Shown: positions 1 to 11,330 of the stretch, in pieces
How positions within the stretch are numbered: the first letter of the stretch is position 1
Layout: every line of letters starts with the position of its first letter
NCBI GenBank assembly: GCA_007922225.1
Contig: ML680055.1
Span: 1,063,857-1,127,856, forward strand
Direction: 5' to 3'
Length of the DNA stretch: 64,000 bases
Source of the DNA: Emydura subglobosa
Taxonomy: Eukaryota > Chordata > Testudines > Chelidae
Position numbers and translations under genes: made by a program
The notes under the pieces: model-generated
Seen by the model: the letters and a program-made list of their open reading frames with translations, nothing else
Databases searched by the model: none
What the model was told of the DNA's origin: nothing

Positions 1-45
1 TGAATCTCTCGCACAAAGAAGTGTTGTTGGAGCCGGGTTGGTCCC

Positions 46-970
46 GATCTATTAGACAGACAAGGTGCGGGAGGTAATAGCTTTTATTGGACCAGCTTCT
101 GTTGGTGAGAGAGACACGCTTCGGCCTGCCACAGCTAATCCAAGGTGGAAGAGATTGTTCAGTCTGAGGCATTAACACACATTGTAGGAGACCAATCAGA
201 GTGACGTGGCCCTTTAACACCCCTGCAATGGTGGGGTTAGGGGGTTATGGACTGTTGTAATAAGCCATAAAGCCAGTGTCTTTATTAAGACCAGGATTTT
301 TAGTGTTTAGCAAAGTTATGAATTTTATCTCCCAGGCTCGTCTTTCGAAGGGGTCCTGCAGGCTTCCTGTGAGGATGAGGACAGAGAAGAGCTGTGGAGT
401 GATCGCTTTGGTGACAGGGTGTTTTTGTCTTTGATCATTTCTCTGCGAGAGTTCCCTCACGAGTGCAGTCCGTGTCTGGTTTCACCCCCGTAGTTGTTAC
501 TGGGACGTTTAGTGCATTGGATGAGGTGCACCACACATGACAGGCACGTGTAGGACCCATGGATCTTGCAGGGTGTGCTGTGGAGAGCATTGATCATCGT
601 AGCAGTGCAGACATGTCTGCAGGTGGCAGCTGTTGTGGTCTGTGGGGAGCTGGCGTCTGAGGAGGCGCTTGGTGAGCTGGGGGGTTGTTGAAGACCTGAA
701 GAGGGGTGCAGAAAAGATTTTGTTCAGGGGGAGGTTGTAATTGTTTGATTATACCCCGTGAGGGAGCTTCAGTTCAGAACTTTGCTAGACACTAAAAATC
801 ATGGTCTTGAGAGACACTGGAATTGTGGCTGATTACAACAAGCTATAACCCCCGAGCCCCCCCTTTATTGCCCTGTGACTGCGGGGTGTTTATGGGCCAC
901 TCACCTGAATGGTCTCACACACTGTGCTAACTCCTCATGCTAAACAATCTGCTCCACCTTGGCTTTAGCT
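46..970 (-). repeat. Penelope-like element remnant, inverted-repeat copy
   Basis: The block starts with a terminal-repeat piece (46-110, with TTTTATTGGACC and TCTGTTGGTGAGAGAGAC) that recurs at 33790 and 57260. A minus-strand open frame at 245-460 reads like the end of a Penelope GIY-YIG protein (ERRAWEIKFITLLNT, then PGLN). The arm 134-350 is repeated in inverted form at about 770-970: CCAAGGTGGA against CCACCTTGG, and TAGTGTTTAGCAAAGTT against AACTTTGCTAGACACTA. Penelope-like elements often insert with inverted terminal repeats, so this fits. Stops and gaps make it a dead copy. Positions 1-45 are too short to classify. Confidence 0.65.
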
Positions 971-981
971 CTGACTCGCTG

Positions 982-1239
982 AGGGCTTGTCTACACTTAC
1001 CACGCTCCAGTGGCACTGCTGTAGCGCTTCAGTGAGACGCTGCCTACACTGACGGGGGGCTTCTCCCGTCAGCGCAGGTAACCCACCTGCTAGATTTACA
1101 GAAGAATTCTTCCATCGGCCGAGCACTGCCGACACGGGGACTTAGCTTGGCTGACCTACAGTGCTTGGGGTGGGGATTCTCAGACCCCTGAGAAATGTAG
1201 TTCTGCTGACCTAATTTTCTCGTGTAGGCCAAGCCTGAG
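982..1239. mobile_element. non-autonomous hAT-type MITE
   Basis: The left end AGGGCTTGTCTACACT and the right end CGTGTAGGCCAAGCCTGAG form degenerate terminal inverted repeats. The interior holds CGTCAG/CTGACG-type hairpin motifs and no coding sequence. The same terminal motif occurs at 4811-4824 and 52612. Assignment to hAT is by inference from the related copy at 4549, which has an 8-bp target duplication. Confidence 0.6.
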
Positions 1240-1995
1240 CTCCTTTCGCAAACCTGAGGAGCTCGGTGTAGCTCAAACGCTCCTCTCTTTCACCACGGAG
1301 GTTGTGCAAATAGAAGATATCCCCTGCCCCACCTTGTCTCAGCTGCTACCGTGCATGCTCAGGGTCTGGGGGGAATGGCAAATGGGCAGAAGCCAACACC
1401 GCAGCATGAAATGAACTGGCTAGATCTCATCCTGCAGAGGAGGGCTGCCCAGGACCTGCAGGATTTTGTGTTTAAAGCATCAGTCCCAGGCAAGGGCCCT
1501 TCAGAGAATGAATGCTGGGTTCACACACGACACACAGCCCTCGCCACTCACAGATCCGGCCCTTCTTGCCATCTAGGAAAGGACACACACAGGTCAATGA
1601 TTAGAAGCAGTTGCACAGACGCTCTTTGCCTGCAGGGAGCAGCTGCCAGTCCCCGCCCCAAGTCCAGGGCTTTTGGGAGGAGGAATGCACCAGCAGGGAG
1701 GATTTCCACCCAGTGTGTGGACAGTGCAGGTAACAGAGCAGCTGATGAGTCTGGTCTGCTAACACCCGCAGTCTCGCAGCTTCACAGCCCTGTGCAAACA
1801 TTCAGCATGGCCTCACTCCTGCCTTTCGCTGCAGGAAAGCAGTGGGGCTCCCTGACACAGGGATGCAGCAGTCTGCACACGTGCAATGAACTGCAGAATC
1901 AGGACCAACCCTGTAAGGTGCAGTAGGAGTGAGCCCCATTGGAGAGAATGGCTTCTGCCTCAGTTTCCCCAGAAGCTAAGCATCTGCAGCTTCCA
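1240..1995. other. no gene recognised
   Basis: Unique-looking sequence. A 191-codon open frame at 1351-1926 (+) shows no domain, no periodicity and no start context worth trusting, so it is treated as chance. Confidence 0.5.
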
Positions 1996-2250
1996 TTATT
2001 ATTAGGTGCATTCAAGTAGCACCTAACGGCCCCCCTGAGATTGGGACCCCATTACAATAGGTGATTACATCACATAGTACACAGTGATTCCTAGGTCATA
2101 GCGTTCACAGTGTGAAAAGAGGAGACGGAAGACACCCACAGGAAGTATCATGATGCTCATGTTACACTTGGGAACGTGGGCCAGGGTCACATGGCTAGTC
2201 TGTGGCAGAACCACAACCAGATCTCAGATTTACCTGGGGTGCAGTCCAAT
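1996..2250 (+). repeat. old MIR/L3-like interspersed repeat
   Basis: ATTATTATTAGGTGCATTC, then AGTAGCACCTA and GACCCCATTACAATAGG, followed by GGGCCAGGGTCACATGGCTAG. This order matches an ancient amniote repeat that also appears at 24460-24660. Divergence is high. The exact family name was not resolved. Confidence 0.5.
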
Positions 2251-2945
2251 ACGGTAACTGCAAAACTACTCTTCCTCTCTGCACAACTGAGCCTGCATCA
2301 ACAGGACTTTCCCTTCCCTTCGTCAGGACAAAGTGGTAATGGAATCATGTCTTGTGATGGGAAAATTCCACTGGCTGGAGATTTTGCAGTTAAACAGCTG
2401 CCAGCAGTAACACAAACAACGTGTGTTTCAAACAAAGCGGATCCCTTTCCTTCACCCCGGCTGTCAGAAGTTTCCTAATTAGGCTCCAGCTGCAAACGGG
2501 AAACAAATCAACGCACAGGAAAGAGGCAGCATGGGAAAAAAATGGTGAGTTTCTTTTGAAGGTGGAGAAAGCTGTAAAGCAGCACACACAACACCCACCA
2601 CAAGTGTGAATGCAGTATGCAGCGTGTGTGTGCTTGTCTTGCATGTTGGCTACAACTCCATTCTGAGTCGGGGTTGATTTACTAAGAAGCATTAAACATC
2701 TGCAGTAGGGATTTATGTATCAAGTTCCAGGTGACAGTTAAGAATCTGGGGTATGCTGCGACGGGCCCCGCAGCATTCTGCGATCACTCCAGCCGTGGGC
2801 TGGGTCGAAACTGGATAGTGTGAAGCACTTGCAGAATCTTGATGAATTTTCAGAGTTACAATGGGTCATATTTACAAAGCAACTGTAACCCACCCTCTGA
2901 TTTCTCTCACGCTAGTCCCGTAGTTACACACATTTAGAATAATAA
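2251..2945. other. no gene recognised
   Basis: No coding, RNA or repeat signal that can be supported. The open frames here are short and overlap in opposite frames. Confidence 0.4.
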
Positions 2946-3310
2946 ATTAGCCTCCTTGGCATTACATAGTGCTTTTCATTCATAGCTCTTAAGATGCTCT
3001 ACAAAAGGAAGATAAACCTCATTTTACTAAGGGGGAAACTGAGGCCCAAGGATCTTAAGGCCAAAATTTTGGGGTGTCCAACTTGAGACACCTCGGACCT
3101 GATTTGCAGAGGAGCTGAGCACTCTCAGCTCCCAATGATGTCAATGGAAGCTGCAGAGACGGAGCACGCCTGCAAAGCCAGGCTCCTAGGCACTCTAATT
3201 AAGTGGCCACGTTGGAACATTTGGGTCCAAAGGACTTTCTCAAGATCACACAGTGATTCGGGCCAGAGCCAGGAGTGAAATCCAGGGTTTCTCTGCCTCC
3301 CCGTCCCATG
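2946..3310 (+). repeat. MIR-like SINE
   Basis: Shows the MIR sequence order: TAGTGCTTTTCATT, a CTCATTTTAC-type block, GGGAAACTGAGGCCC, then AAGATCACACAGTGATTC and CCAGAGCCAGGAGTG. The copy is interrupted between 3070 and 3230 by diverged sequence. Such copies predate the amniote radiation. Confidence 0.6.
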
Positions 3311-3429
3311 CTGCCTCCACCACACTGAAGCAGCATGGCACATACCAGACGGTTTTGACTATGGGCTCTAGGACTCACAAATAGGTTTTGCCCACTCCTT
3401 CTTTATGGTTAGATGGGGGGAGGGTCCTG

Positions 3430-3489
3430 ATACGTTTGACGGTAGCAATGTGGGGTCACAGTACGAAAAGAGGTTGAGAAGCATTGGCT
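3430..3489 (+). repeat. hAT-type terminal fragment
   Basis: The sequence ending GAAAAGAGGTTGAGAAGCATTGG resembles the right end of elements with the CAGTGGTTCTCAACC terminus; a fuller copy lies at 56845-56976. Only one end is visible. Confidence 0.35.
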
Positions 3490-3739
3490 TAGATTACAAG
3501 CAAGTCACAGTTTCTGCACAGTGGGGAGCATATCCCCTGCAGCTCACCTGACCCCACTGAAAGCAGCAGCAAATGGGAGCAGGAGCCAAGCTCTCAGGAG
3601 CCAATGTTACTGCTTGTGTAACTCGGTCAAGCAGCAGCAACCTGACAGACTGAAGTGAGGGTCAATGTCTGTCTGATCCCTCGTGAGCACGACTCCAACG
3701 TGGGACGTGTGCTACAGGCAACAGCAGCTTCTGTGTCAA

Positions 3740-4067
3740 AATGCTGCTGCGTCAGTAAGGAGAGGTCACTTACCTTACAGTAACTGGAGTCCTTCAAGAT
3801 GTTGTGTCCCTTTGTGTCCCTCTACTGTAAGATGCATGCACACCCTCCAGTGGAGAATACAAAGCTGTGTTCACGGGCCCGCGCCTGCTCAGAGCAACGC
3901 CTCATACTTCCAGACAAGGACAAGGGCATAGAAGGAGCCCTGGGCCCGCTGGCGCTCACTGACCATGGAGCAGAGCCTTCCCAGCTGAGGAGAAGGAGGG
4001 TGGGAGGTAGAGCACCCACAGGGACAAAACGTCTCGAACTCAAGTTGCCGTAAGGTAAGTCAAAGGA
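3740..4067. repeat. DIRS-associated terminal/regulatory repeat
   Basis: Carries CAGTAACTGGAG followed by a TTCAAGATGTTGTGTCCC block. This sequence class recurs as GTAACTGGAGGTTCTT at 4075 and, inverted, at 4365. It lies beside the minus-strand DIRS remnant and is interpreted as part of its terminal region or of a satellite MITE. Confidence 0.35.
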
Positions 4068-4392
4068 GGTTACTTACTGTAACTGGAGGTTCTTTGTGGT
4101 GTGTGGTCCCATCTGTATTCCACACACGGGGACTCATGCTCACCACATGCCCGAGCCCCGAAATTCTTCAAAGCTGTGTCTGTTGACCCTCACATGCACA
4201 GTAGCTTCCCTTGTGCTCTTGACTGAGAGTATGAGGCGGTGCAGGTCGACACTTCTCCAGTTCCCCTTAGTACTGCAATCCATATGCTCCTGGGAGCTCC
4301 CAGGATCCGAAGCGGAGGAGAAGAAAGGCGGGTAGTGGAATACAGATATGGACACACCTCTCGAAGAACCTCCAGTTACAGTAAGAACCTCC
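4068..4392. repeat. inverted-repeat element (arms 4068-4125 and 4330-4392)
   Basis: The left arm contains ACTGTAACTGGAGGTTCTT, then GGTCCCATCTGTATTCCAC. The right arm is its reverse complement with a few changes (AAGAACCTCCAGTTACAGT, then GGAATACAGATATGGACAC). About 205 bp lie between the arms. This could be a MITE or a DIRS terminal inverted repeat; no coding sequence is present. Confidence 0.5.
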
Positions 4393-4548
4393 ATTTTTTC
4401 TTCAAGTGTTGGGCCCTTTGCGTATTCCCCACATGGGTGACTAGCAAGCAGTGTTTGGAGTGGAGGCAGGTGCGAGGAAGTTGGTAGCAGAGATGTGTTG
4501 AAGTGTGTTTCTTCCACAGATGCTTATAGAATTGCTGTTCCTATGGCT

Positions 4549-4824
4549 ATGCTTACATTGGCGGCGGCAAAATCACCGCCGCCAGATCGATCTTTCACGA
4601 TCGATTGAGCGGGTCTCACAGACTGCTCAATCGATGAGGGAGTTGACTTAAGTCCACCTCCTCAACTAGCGTAGCGCTGAGCCGATGGGAACGCTTTTCC
4701 CGTCGGCTCAGCGCAATGTGAACAGAGCGCAGAAGCAGTCGACAGGAGTTATGCAAACTACTCTGCGTAGTTTGCGTAACTCCCGTCGACTGCCGCTGAA
4801 TTTCCGGATAAGTGTGAACAAGCC
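4549..4824. mobile_element. palindromic MITE with 8-bp target duplication
   Basis: Flanked by a perfect CTATGGCT duplication (4541-4548 and 4825-4832), the length made by hAT transposases. The right terminus reads AGTGTGAACAAGCC. The interior has strong hairpins: AGCCGATGGGAACG against CCCGTCGGCT, and AGTTATGCAAACTA against TAGTTTGCGTAACT. It sits in the minus-strand DIRS remnant. Confidence 0.7.
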
Positions 4825-4832
4825 CTATGGCT

Positions 4833-5136
4833 GCATCTGCAGTTTAAGTGAGCATGTAGGGTGACACAAAGATGTGGACAGAGCTCCAAGCTGTCGCTCG
4901 GCCTGGCATCGCATCTGGGCTACTCCCACAGCGAAAACTTCTGTGAATACCCTGGGTTCTGTAGTGAGCCCAAAGAGGAGATCACAAAACTGATAGTGCT
5001 TTTGGCCAACCATGAAACCCAGGAATTTCCTGTGAGATGGGTGAATATCTATGTGGACATAACTATCCTTCACGTCGAGAGCCACAAACCACATTCCCTC
5101 CTGAAGGAAGGGGATCATAGATGCCAGCGTAATCAT
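4833..5136 (-). pseudogene. DIRS reverse transcriptase fragment
   Basis: The minus-strand frame reads MIPFLQEGMWFVALDVKDS, then YVHIDIHPSHRKFLGFMVG and FGLTTEPRVFT, the palm region of a DIRS-type reverse transcriptase. The plus element has the matching stretch IIPSLDPGDWYATLDFQDAY at about 11840. The YLDD motif, RNase H and recombinase downstream are lost, and the MITE at 4549 abuts the break. Not functional. Confidence 0.75.
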
Positions 5137-7663
5137 CCTGAATTTCAGCTTTCGAATAAAGATGATGAGCTGTCAAAGGCCCAGGATGGGTATCCACCCT
5201 CTGTTTTTTGGGGGGATTAGGAAATTTGGGGAGTAAAACCCTCTCCTTTGGTACCGAGGCAGGACATGTTCTATTTCCCCACAGTGAAACCAGGATTCTG
5301 TCTCTTGTTGAAGAATCACTTGATGAAAGTGGTTCTTGGAGCGGATCAAGGAGATGGTTTGCGAGGAGTGGGGAAAGAAACTCTATGGGGTATCCCTGGT
5401 GGATAATCTCCAGGACCCAACTGTCCATGATGATCTTGTTTCAGGTGTGGGCAAAGAGAGTAAGATGCCCTCCAAAGGTACAGGGGAAGGGGTAGGTAAC
5501 ATCAGTGGTGGTGAGCAGGTCTGGACTTCCATGTCAGAAATGGCCCTTGACCTGCAGTTGGGAATAAGCAGAAGTTGTGGCAGTAGAAGGAGCCAAGAAA
5601 CGGGACCTCTGAATCCTCCGTCATTTATGTGGAGGCTCGGGTGGATGCTGGCAATATGGAGCATGGGCAGGGGGTGGCCATGGTTTAAAGGGCTGTCTCT
5701 GCTATCATCTCCTGGGGCTGGAGTGTAAATCCTCAGGGTTCACAGAGTGCCTCTTGAGTCCATTAGAGAATTAAGTGACTCATTTGTCTTTCAATTACCA
5801 AGGTTGGACTCATTGAAGGGGAGGTTTTGAATGGTGTTTTGGACTTCTCTAGGAAAGCCAGATGACGGAAGCCACGAGTCCCTTCACATGACAAGTTCTG
5901 TGGCCAAACTTCTGGATGCTGTATCTGCGGGGTCTACCAAAGCCTGGAGAGCTACCTTTGCTACTAGTCTTCCCTTGTCCAGGAAAGATTGGAATTGGGC
6001 TCGATCTTCGACGGGGAGTTTGTCTCTGAAGTCCACAAGCCTGGCACAGGTATTGACATTATGTTTAGCTAATAGAGCCTGATAATCAGCTATATGAAAT
6101 TGGAGACCTGCCAAGGAGACCTCCCTACCTATGAGGGCCAGGCTCTTTGTGCCCTTTTCTGCTGGGGTAGACTTTTGATAGTGCAACCGAGTTCTTTCTG
6201 TAGCTGCCTCTGTCACCAATGAGTTAGGGGCAGGGTGGGAAAATTGGAAGTCAGCTCTTTTGGCACGAACAAAGAAACTCCTCTCAGCTCCCTCTGGTGT
6301 AGAGGCGCAAGGTGCTGGTGCATACCAGGCTGCTCTGGCCAGGTCCAATGTTGCCTCGTGAATCGGAAGGGCTATTTTGGTTGATCCTTGTGGCTGTAAA
6401 ATGTCCAAGAGTCAGTGCTGAGAGTCCTGGACCACTCCCAGTGGGATCTGTGGATCATTAGCGACACTTTGCAACAGCTCCTGATACTGCTGGTAGTCAT
6501 CCGGTGGCTCCGGTTCCAGCTCTTCCTCCTCGTACACTGATGGAACCAGCTGACGAGAGGGGAAGGATCCATTGGTCTTGGTGGCCCCCAAGGGACTCAG
6601 TACTAGCTCTCCCTGAGGGATTGATATCTAGAGGGATGTCAGCATAGCCTCTCAACTGTCTGCCGGGGTCCCTGGGACTTCGCAGAGATACTGGTGCAGC
6701 TATCTCCTCCAACTCCTCCAGTGCGGGGGACGGTTTTGTCGGTAGTGCTGGTACCGTCGGTACCGGGGTGCTCCTGCCAGATGTGTGGGGATGAAGCTGC
6801 TCCTGGAATAGCAATAATGATTCCTCCTCCAGGAGTAAGGACATCACTCAAGAGCGCAGGGCCTGAAAGGAGTGCAGACAGCGGATAGGGGAGGAATATA
6901 TCTTCTGGTGTTACAAAGGTCTCCAAACAGCCCAGAGTCCAGGGAGCGTGGGTGGAAATGCCTGAAGGCCCTGGCTCGACTCTCGCAGTCGTTCAGTCTT
7001 TGGATAAATGAGGTGGTACTGACAGTGCATCCGGACCCACATTTGTAGGTGAAGCGGTGAGCATCTATCTTTATGTTTCGGTCCCACTGTCACTGCCAGA
7101 ACTGGTGACCCTTCTTTTTTCGTGCCTTGCCCTCCAGCCTGGGCCTTCAGCAGAGCCAGATCCATGGGTTTCATAAGTGATGTCTCGCCCAACCTAGACT
7201 GGCTCAGGAAGGAAACGCTTTTTGCTCTATGGGGCTCCGAAAGTGCCCTCTACTCTCTGGGGAGCCCCGTGGAGGAGTCTTTGGGCTTGAGTGGCAAAGG
7301 CTCCACTCCAAGGCTCATGCGTGAAGGAAGGAGTGCTGCTAATCAGCTCAGACCAATGTACGGGGGTGGAGGGGGAGGGGGGGTGCCTCCCGGGCCTGGG
7401 TCAGAGAGGGGCCTTGTAGCTTCATCCATCAGGAACTTTTTATGTTGGAGCTCTCAGGCCTCTCTAGTTCTGGGTGGGAAAGATTGACATATACTGCACT
7501 TTGCAGAGATGTGTGCTTCACCCAGGCCATACAAGCACCCGAGGCTTGTCACTGATGGAGAAGGAATGAGGGCAGGAGATGCAATTCTTGAATCCTGGGA
7601 CTCTGGACATAGTCCCGGGAACAGGAAGTAGTTTTCCTGAATGGGGGGAAGAGGGGAAACCAT
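5137..7663 (-). pseudogene. DIRS gag-like ORF remnant
   Basis: Open frames on the minus strand at 5063-5428, 5884-6408, 6497-7192 and 7454-7663 are pieces of one gag-like protein. The 5884-6408 piece (LVTEAATERTRLHYQKS, then LVAKVALQALVDPADTASRS) aligns by eye with LVVTAANEHDRQGQ and MVARTSLQVMSDATDSVARS of the plus copy at 10760-11080. The 7454-7663 piece has GLGEAHISAKCSIC, the counterpart of CLGEAHMREKCKIC at 9160. Frameshifts and stops separate the pieces, so the copy is dead. Confidence 0.7.
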
Positions 7664-8045
7664 GCTATACTAACTATAACTACTAAACTAGATATAAAAA
7701 CTACTTACAATGAGTTTACTCCACAGTTACGTGCTGAAGGAGGACACAATTCTGACTTAGGCCATTTGGCAGTAAGAAGGAACTGGAAGGGCATCAACCG
7801 CACCACCTCTTACACCTCGGGTGAGGGCACAAAGTAAGCTATCGCACACGTGTGGGCCAGAGGACACTGCTTTGAAGAATTTCCAGACTTGGAATGTGGC
7901 GCACATTCCATGTATTTGTGGAATACAAATAGTGACTGGCACACAAAAAAGAACCTCTCCTTCGTCTTTGAGTCTATCTCCCTATGGGTGCTCCACCATA
8001 GGAGACTCCCAAGCAGTAACTCACTGGGGAGGTAGGTGCTGAGGA
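7664..8045 (-). repeat. DIRS terminal region (5' leader of the minus element)
   Basis: Read on the minus strand it contains CAGTTCCTTCTTACTGCC and a T/A-rich TAGTTTAGTAGTTA leader before the gag frame. The plus element has CTGTTCCTTCTTACTGCC and TTTAGTAGTTTAGAAG at 8920-9040. So this is the same promoter/terminal part of the family, here joined directly to recombinase sequence on its right. Confidence 0.55.
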
Positions 8046-8700
8046 GGGAAGTCCAAGATGGTTCAGGGGACTGAGTCACCAAAGATAGCACCATCCCTGG
8101 AACCACAAAGGATGGCATAAAGCTTGGCAAAGGAATGAATGGAAGATCATTGCAGATTTCTGTTGTGGGAAGAGCGATTGATGTGGCTGTCCTGTCATTC
8201 TGTGAGCAGGCTGCATCCCTGTGGATTCATTGCAGGTTAAAATGCAACCTGAAACCCACCTGGATAGTCTAAGTGGAAATAGGCTGTCCCTTCATGCCCT
8301 CTGCAAATGATACAAATAACCTAGGGAAGGTCCCAAAGGTCTTAGTCCTGTCAAGAAACAAGGCACGAGCCCCTCTGATGTCTACTGTATTTGGTCTCTT
8401 CTCTGGAGGCATGAAGGTTTGGGTAGAACACTGTAGGTGGATCTCTTGATTAATACGGCAGTCCAACGACATCTTAGGGTGGAAGAGTGAATGGGAAAGC
8501 AGTGTAACCGTACCTCTGTAAAAGGTAGTAAATGGTGGGTCTGCCATAAGAACATCCCCTCTGCCGTTTGTCTAGCTGAAGTAACGGCACATTGACCAAA
8601 GTCCACTGCCAGGCACACCCTGAGGCAGGTTGGCATTTTGGAGCTCCTGGAGTTGCTATTCAAGATGTGCAGGCCAAGCCAGCTGTACCTGCTGAGGGAC
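8046..8700 (-). pseudogene. DIRS tyrosine recombinase remnant
   Basis: The minus frames at 8382-8711 and 8269-8547 read ARQTAEGMFL, MADPPFTTFYRG and VDIRGARALFLDRTKTF, then FPRLFVSFAEGMKGQPIST. This matches from memory the recombinase C-terminal ORF of vertebrate DIRS elements, which replaces integrase in this order. Frameshifts break it. It lies upstream, in minus-strand terms, of the terminal region and gag of the element at 4833-8045, the opposite of the order inside a single element. Confidence 0.55.
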
Positions 8701-8734
8701 CCCAAGGACATCTCAAGGTCAATCTCGAGGTAGA

Positions 8735-9093
8735 CCTCACTATAGTAAAGTCTTCTTCGAGTGCTAGCTCAGCTCCATTCTGAATTAAGCGAGTATGCGC
8801 CACATGCACTGGTGCCAGAAATTTTTCCTCTGGTGATATCTGTAGGGCCGTTCTAGTGCCCTCTGCAATGGCTCGTGGATTCACTCATATATAGGGCGCT
8901 GCTGGCCCTCCCCGCTTCCTGTTCCTTCTTACTGCCCGTGACGGTGCTGGAACACTCTCTTGTTCTCGCAAGTATTTGTAATCCTAGTGGTTCGCTTGTT
9001 TAATTTAGTGTAGATAATTGTTGTTTAGTAGTTTAGAAGTTAGCTTAGTGTTCTTCATCCCAGGGTCAGGGCATTCCCCATACCCGGGGGTTT
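8735..9093 (+). promoter_or_regulatory. DIRS 5' terminal region (plus element)
   Basis: Starts near TCTTCTTCGAGTGCTAGCTC and carries CTCATATATAGGGCG (TATA-like, 8885-8899) and the CTGTTCCTTCTTACTGCC motif shared with 7770-7790. It leads into the gag-like frame that opens around 9091. Interpreted as the promoter and left terminal repeat of the plus DIRS element. Confidence 0.5.
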
Positions 9094-11330
9094 AAACACT
9101 GCGCTTCTTGTAAGAAGCTGATTCCGATCAGTGACCCACACCAAAGCTGTTTGAAGTGCTTAGGAGAAGCCCACATGCGGGAAAAGTGCAAGATCTGCAA
9201 AGGTTTTTGCCCTCAGACGAAAAAAGACAGACACAATAGACTTAAGGCCATCCTGATGGAATCGGCACTTAGACCAGCGTCAGAACCGATGTCAGACTTG
9301 TCACTGAGCACTACAGCGTCAACGAGAAGCACCCCCCCGGGAGCCAGAGGCCTGGCACCGCTTGATGCTTCTGGTGCTGAAGAAGCATTTGAAGAAGGGC
9401 CATGCCAAAAGGGGACGCTTGCCAGCACCAAAGCCAGTTAAGAAAGGCATGGGGACGTTAGTGAGACCTGCGTCAGGCCACTTGTCTCCTTCGGTATCAA
9501 GAGGATCTCCATCTGCAAGGACATTGAGTCCAGTGCCTGCACCGCCACCAATCCCAGGAAGTGGCAGAGGGCCTCATGACCTGGTGGTCCCTATCATGCC
9601 TGAGGCGATGAAGGACCTCCTAGCTACTCCGGTGCCACCTACACCTAAGGAAAGGAGGCCTACACACCGTGACCTGACTACCCCCTTGGGGGGGTGTCAA
9701 GGGGAAAGCCATCATTGGAACTGCCACAATGCTCCCCATCAATAGGGTGCCACTTGCCGGGTCACCAGCAGTCAGTGATCCACGGTGCCGGTCCCTGGAA
9801 CCACATCATGAAAGGTCGGGATCCTGCCTCCAGTTCCTGGATGGCAAACACTGATCCCCAGAGCACCATCGTTTGCTGAGACCACAGCACCAATCTGTCT
9901 CCCCTGGCAGATCCCCAGAGCCTCGGCGCCGCTTGCCAGGTTCTTACAAAAGGCCTAAGAACAAGATACGATTGCAGGATACCCAACACGAGGGATCCCA
10001 GCACCAGTCCCCAGTGCTGGAGTACTGACATTCAAGATGTGGTGCAGAGAGACACGCAGTGCTGGCCCCTCCATGGTCACCCAGGGACATTTCCTCGGAC
10101 TCCGAAGGGGAAGTTCTACTCCTTCCGAAGGGACAGCCTTCCAGCCAGCCGGCTGGGTTTCCCATGCTGCCTCAGGGACCTTGGCCCCAGGGACAGTGGC
10201 TTGGTCCCTGGCAGTTTTGGAACTCGTGCGGGTTCCCACATACTACAGTGCCGCAGACCTATTCAACTGTGGGAACCTCGGTACCGTGTTCTTCGGTAGC
10301 CCCGGGGGCGGCACCGGATTTAGATGTGGACGTGGAACAGGAGGGGGCACCCTCAGACAGCCCAACAGAGGTTACCCTGTCCAGGGACATAGACCCGGCA
10401 CCCCCCTCAAAGTACAATCCTCCTCTTCCTCTTCACCAGACAAGGCGGTAGCAGGGCCCTCTACGTCGGCCCCACTAGACGACTTCAGGGCCCATCAAGA
10501 TCTGTTAAAGCAAGTGGCAAGCAACTTAGGGCTCAAGATAGAGGAGCTTAAGGAACTGGTTGATGAACTCTTCGGCGTCCTGGCATCCACAGCCCTGTCC
10601 AGGTTAACCCTCCCAGTCCATGATGGGGTGATAAGACTGGCCAAGGCACTTTGGCAGACCCCAGCCTTGTTGCGCCCCACTTCCAATGGGCAGAAGAAAT
10701 ATTATGTGCCTGCCAAGGGTTTCGAGTACCTCTACACCCACCACTCCCCGGGGTCACTAGTGGTCACGGCTGCCAATGAGCATGACAGACAGGGCCAAGT
10801 GAGTTCTATGCCTAAAAATAAAGAGGCTAAGAAACTGGGCCTCTTTGGCCATAAGGTTTATTCAACGGCAAGCCTACAGCTGAGGGTATCCAACCAGCAG
10901 GCAGTGTTGGGGCGATACTGTTTTAACATCTGGCAGTTGCTCCAAAAGTTCTCGGATTCCCTGTCACAGACTTCCAGGCAGGGATTCGAGGCAATCCTGG
11001 AGGAGGGGAGAATGGTGGCCAGGACTTCCCTACAGGTGATGTCAGATGCCACAGACTCCGTGGCCAGGTCTATGGCCTCTGCGGTCTCTAGCAGGAGAGC
11101 ATTCCGGCTTCAGTCATCTGGTCTCTCAGCGGAGGTCCAGCAGTCCATCCAGGACCTCCCCTTCGATGGTGCAGCCTTGTTCGCTGACCAAACGGACTCA
11201 AGGCTGCATGGCCTAAAAGACTCATGGGCCACACAGCACTCCCTGGGTCTGTACATCCCTTCTTCCGCCAGACATTTCAAACTATACCAACCACAACAGT
11301 TTGGAGCACATCATAGGGGAGAACCCTAGA
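9094..11330 (+). pseudogene. DIRS gag-like region (plus element)
   Basis: Begins with a Cys-rich N-terminus (HCASCKKLIPISDPHQSC, then CLKCLGEAHMREKCKIC), followed by a Ser/Pro-rich linker (9290-10440) and a conserved core at about 10470-11290 (DFRAHQDLLKQVASNLGLKI, then LPVHDGVIRLAKALWQTP). The core frame is open from 10037 to 11329. Its ATG at 10037 is not a credible start, because the homologous protein begins near 9091 in another frame. At least two frameshifts separate the parts. The role in the family is a capsid-like protein. Confidence 0.7.

Noticed and set aside
1351..1926. 191-codon open frame on the plus strand
   Set aside because: No domain, low-complexity or homologous pattern; overlaps an opposite-strand frame; likely chance in GC-moderate DNA.
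10037..11329. 430-codon frame as an intact gene
   Set aside because: Its ATG lies in a linker; homology shows it is the later half of a frameshifted DIRS gag.
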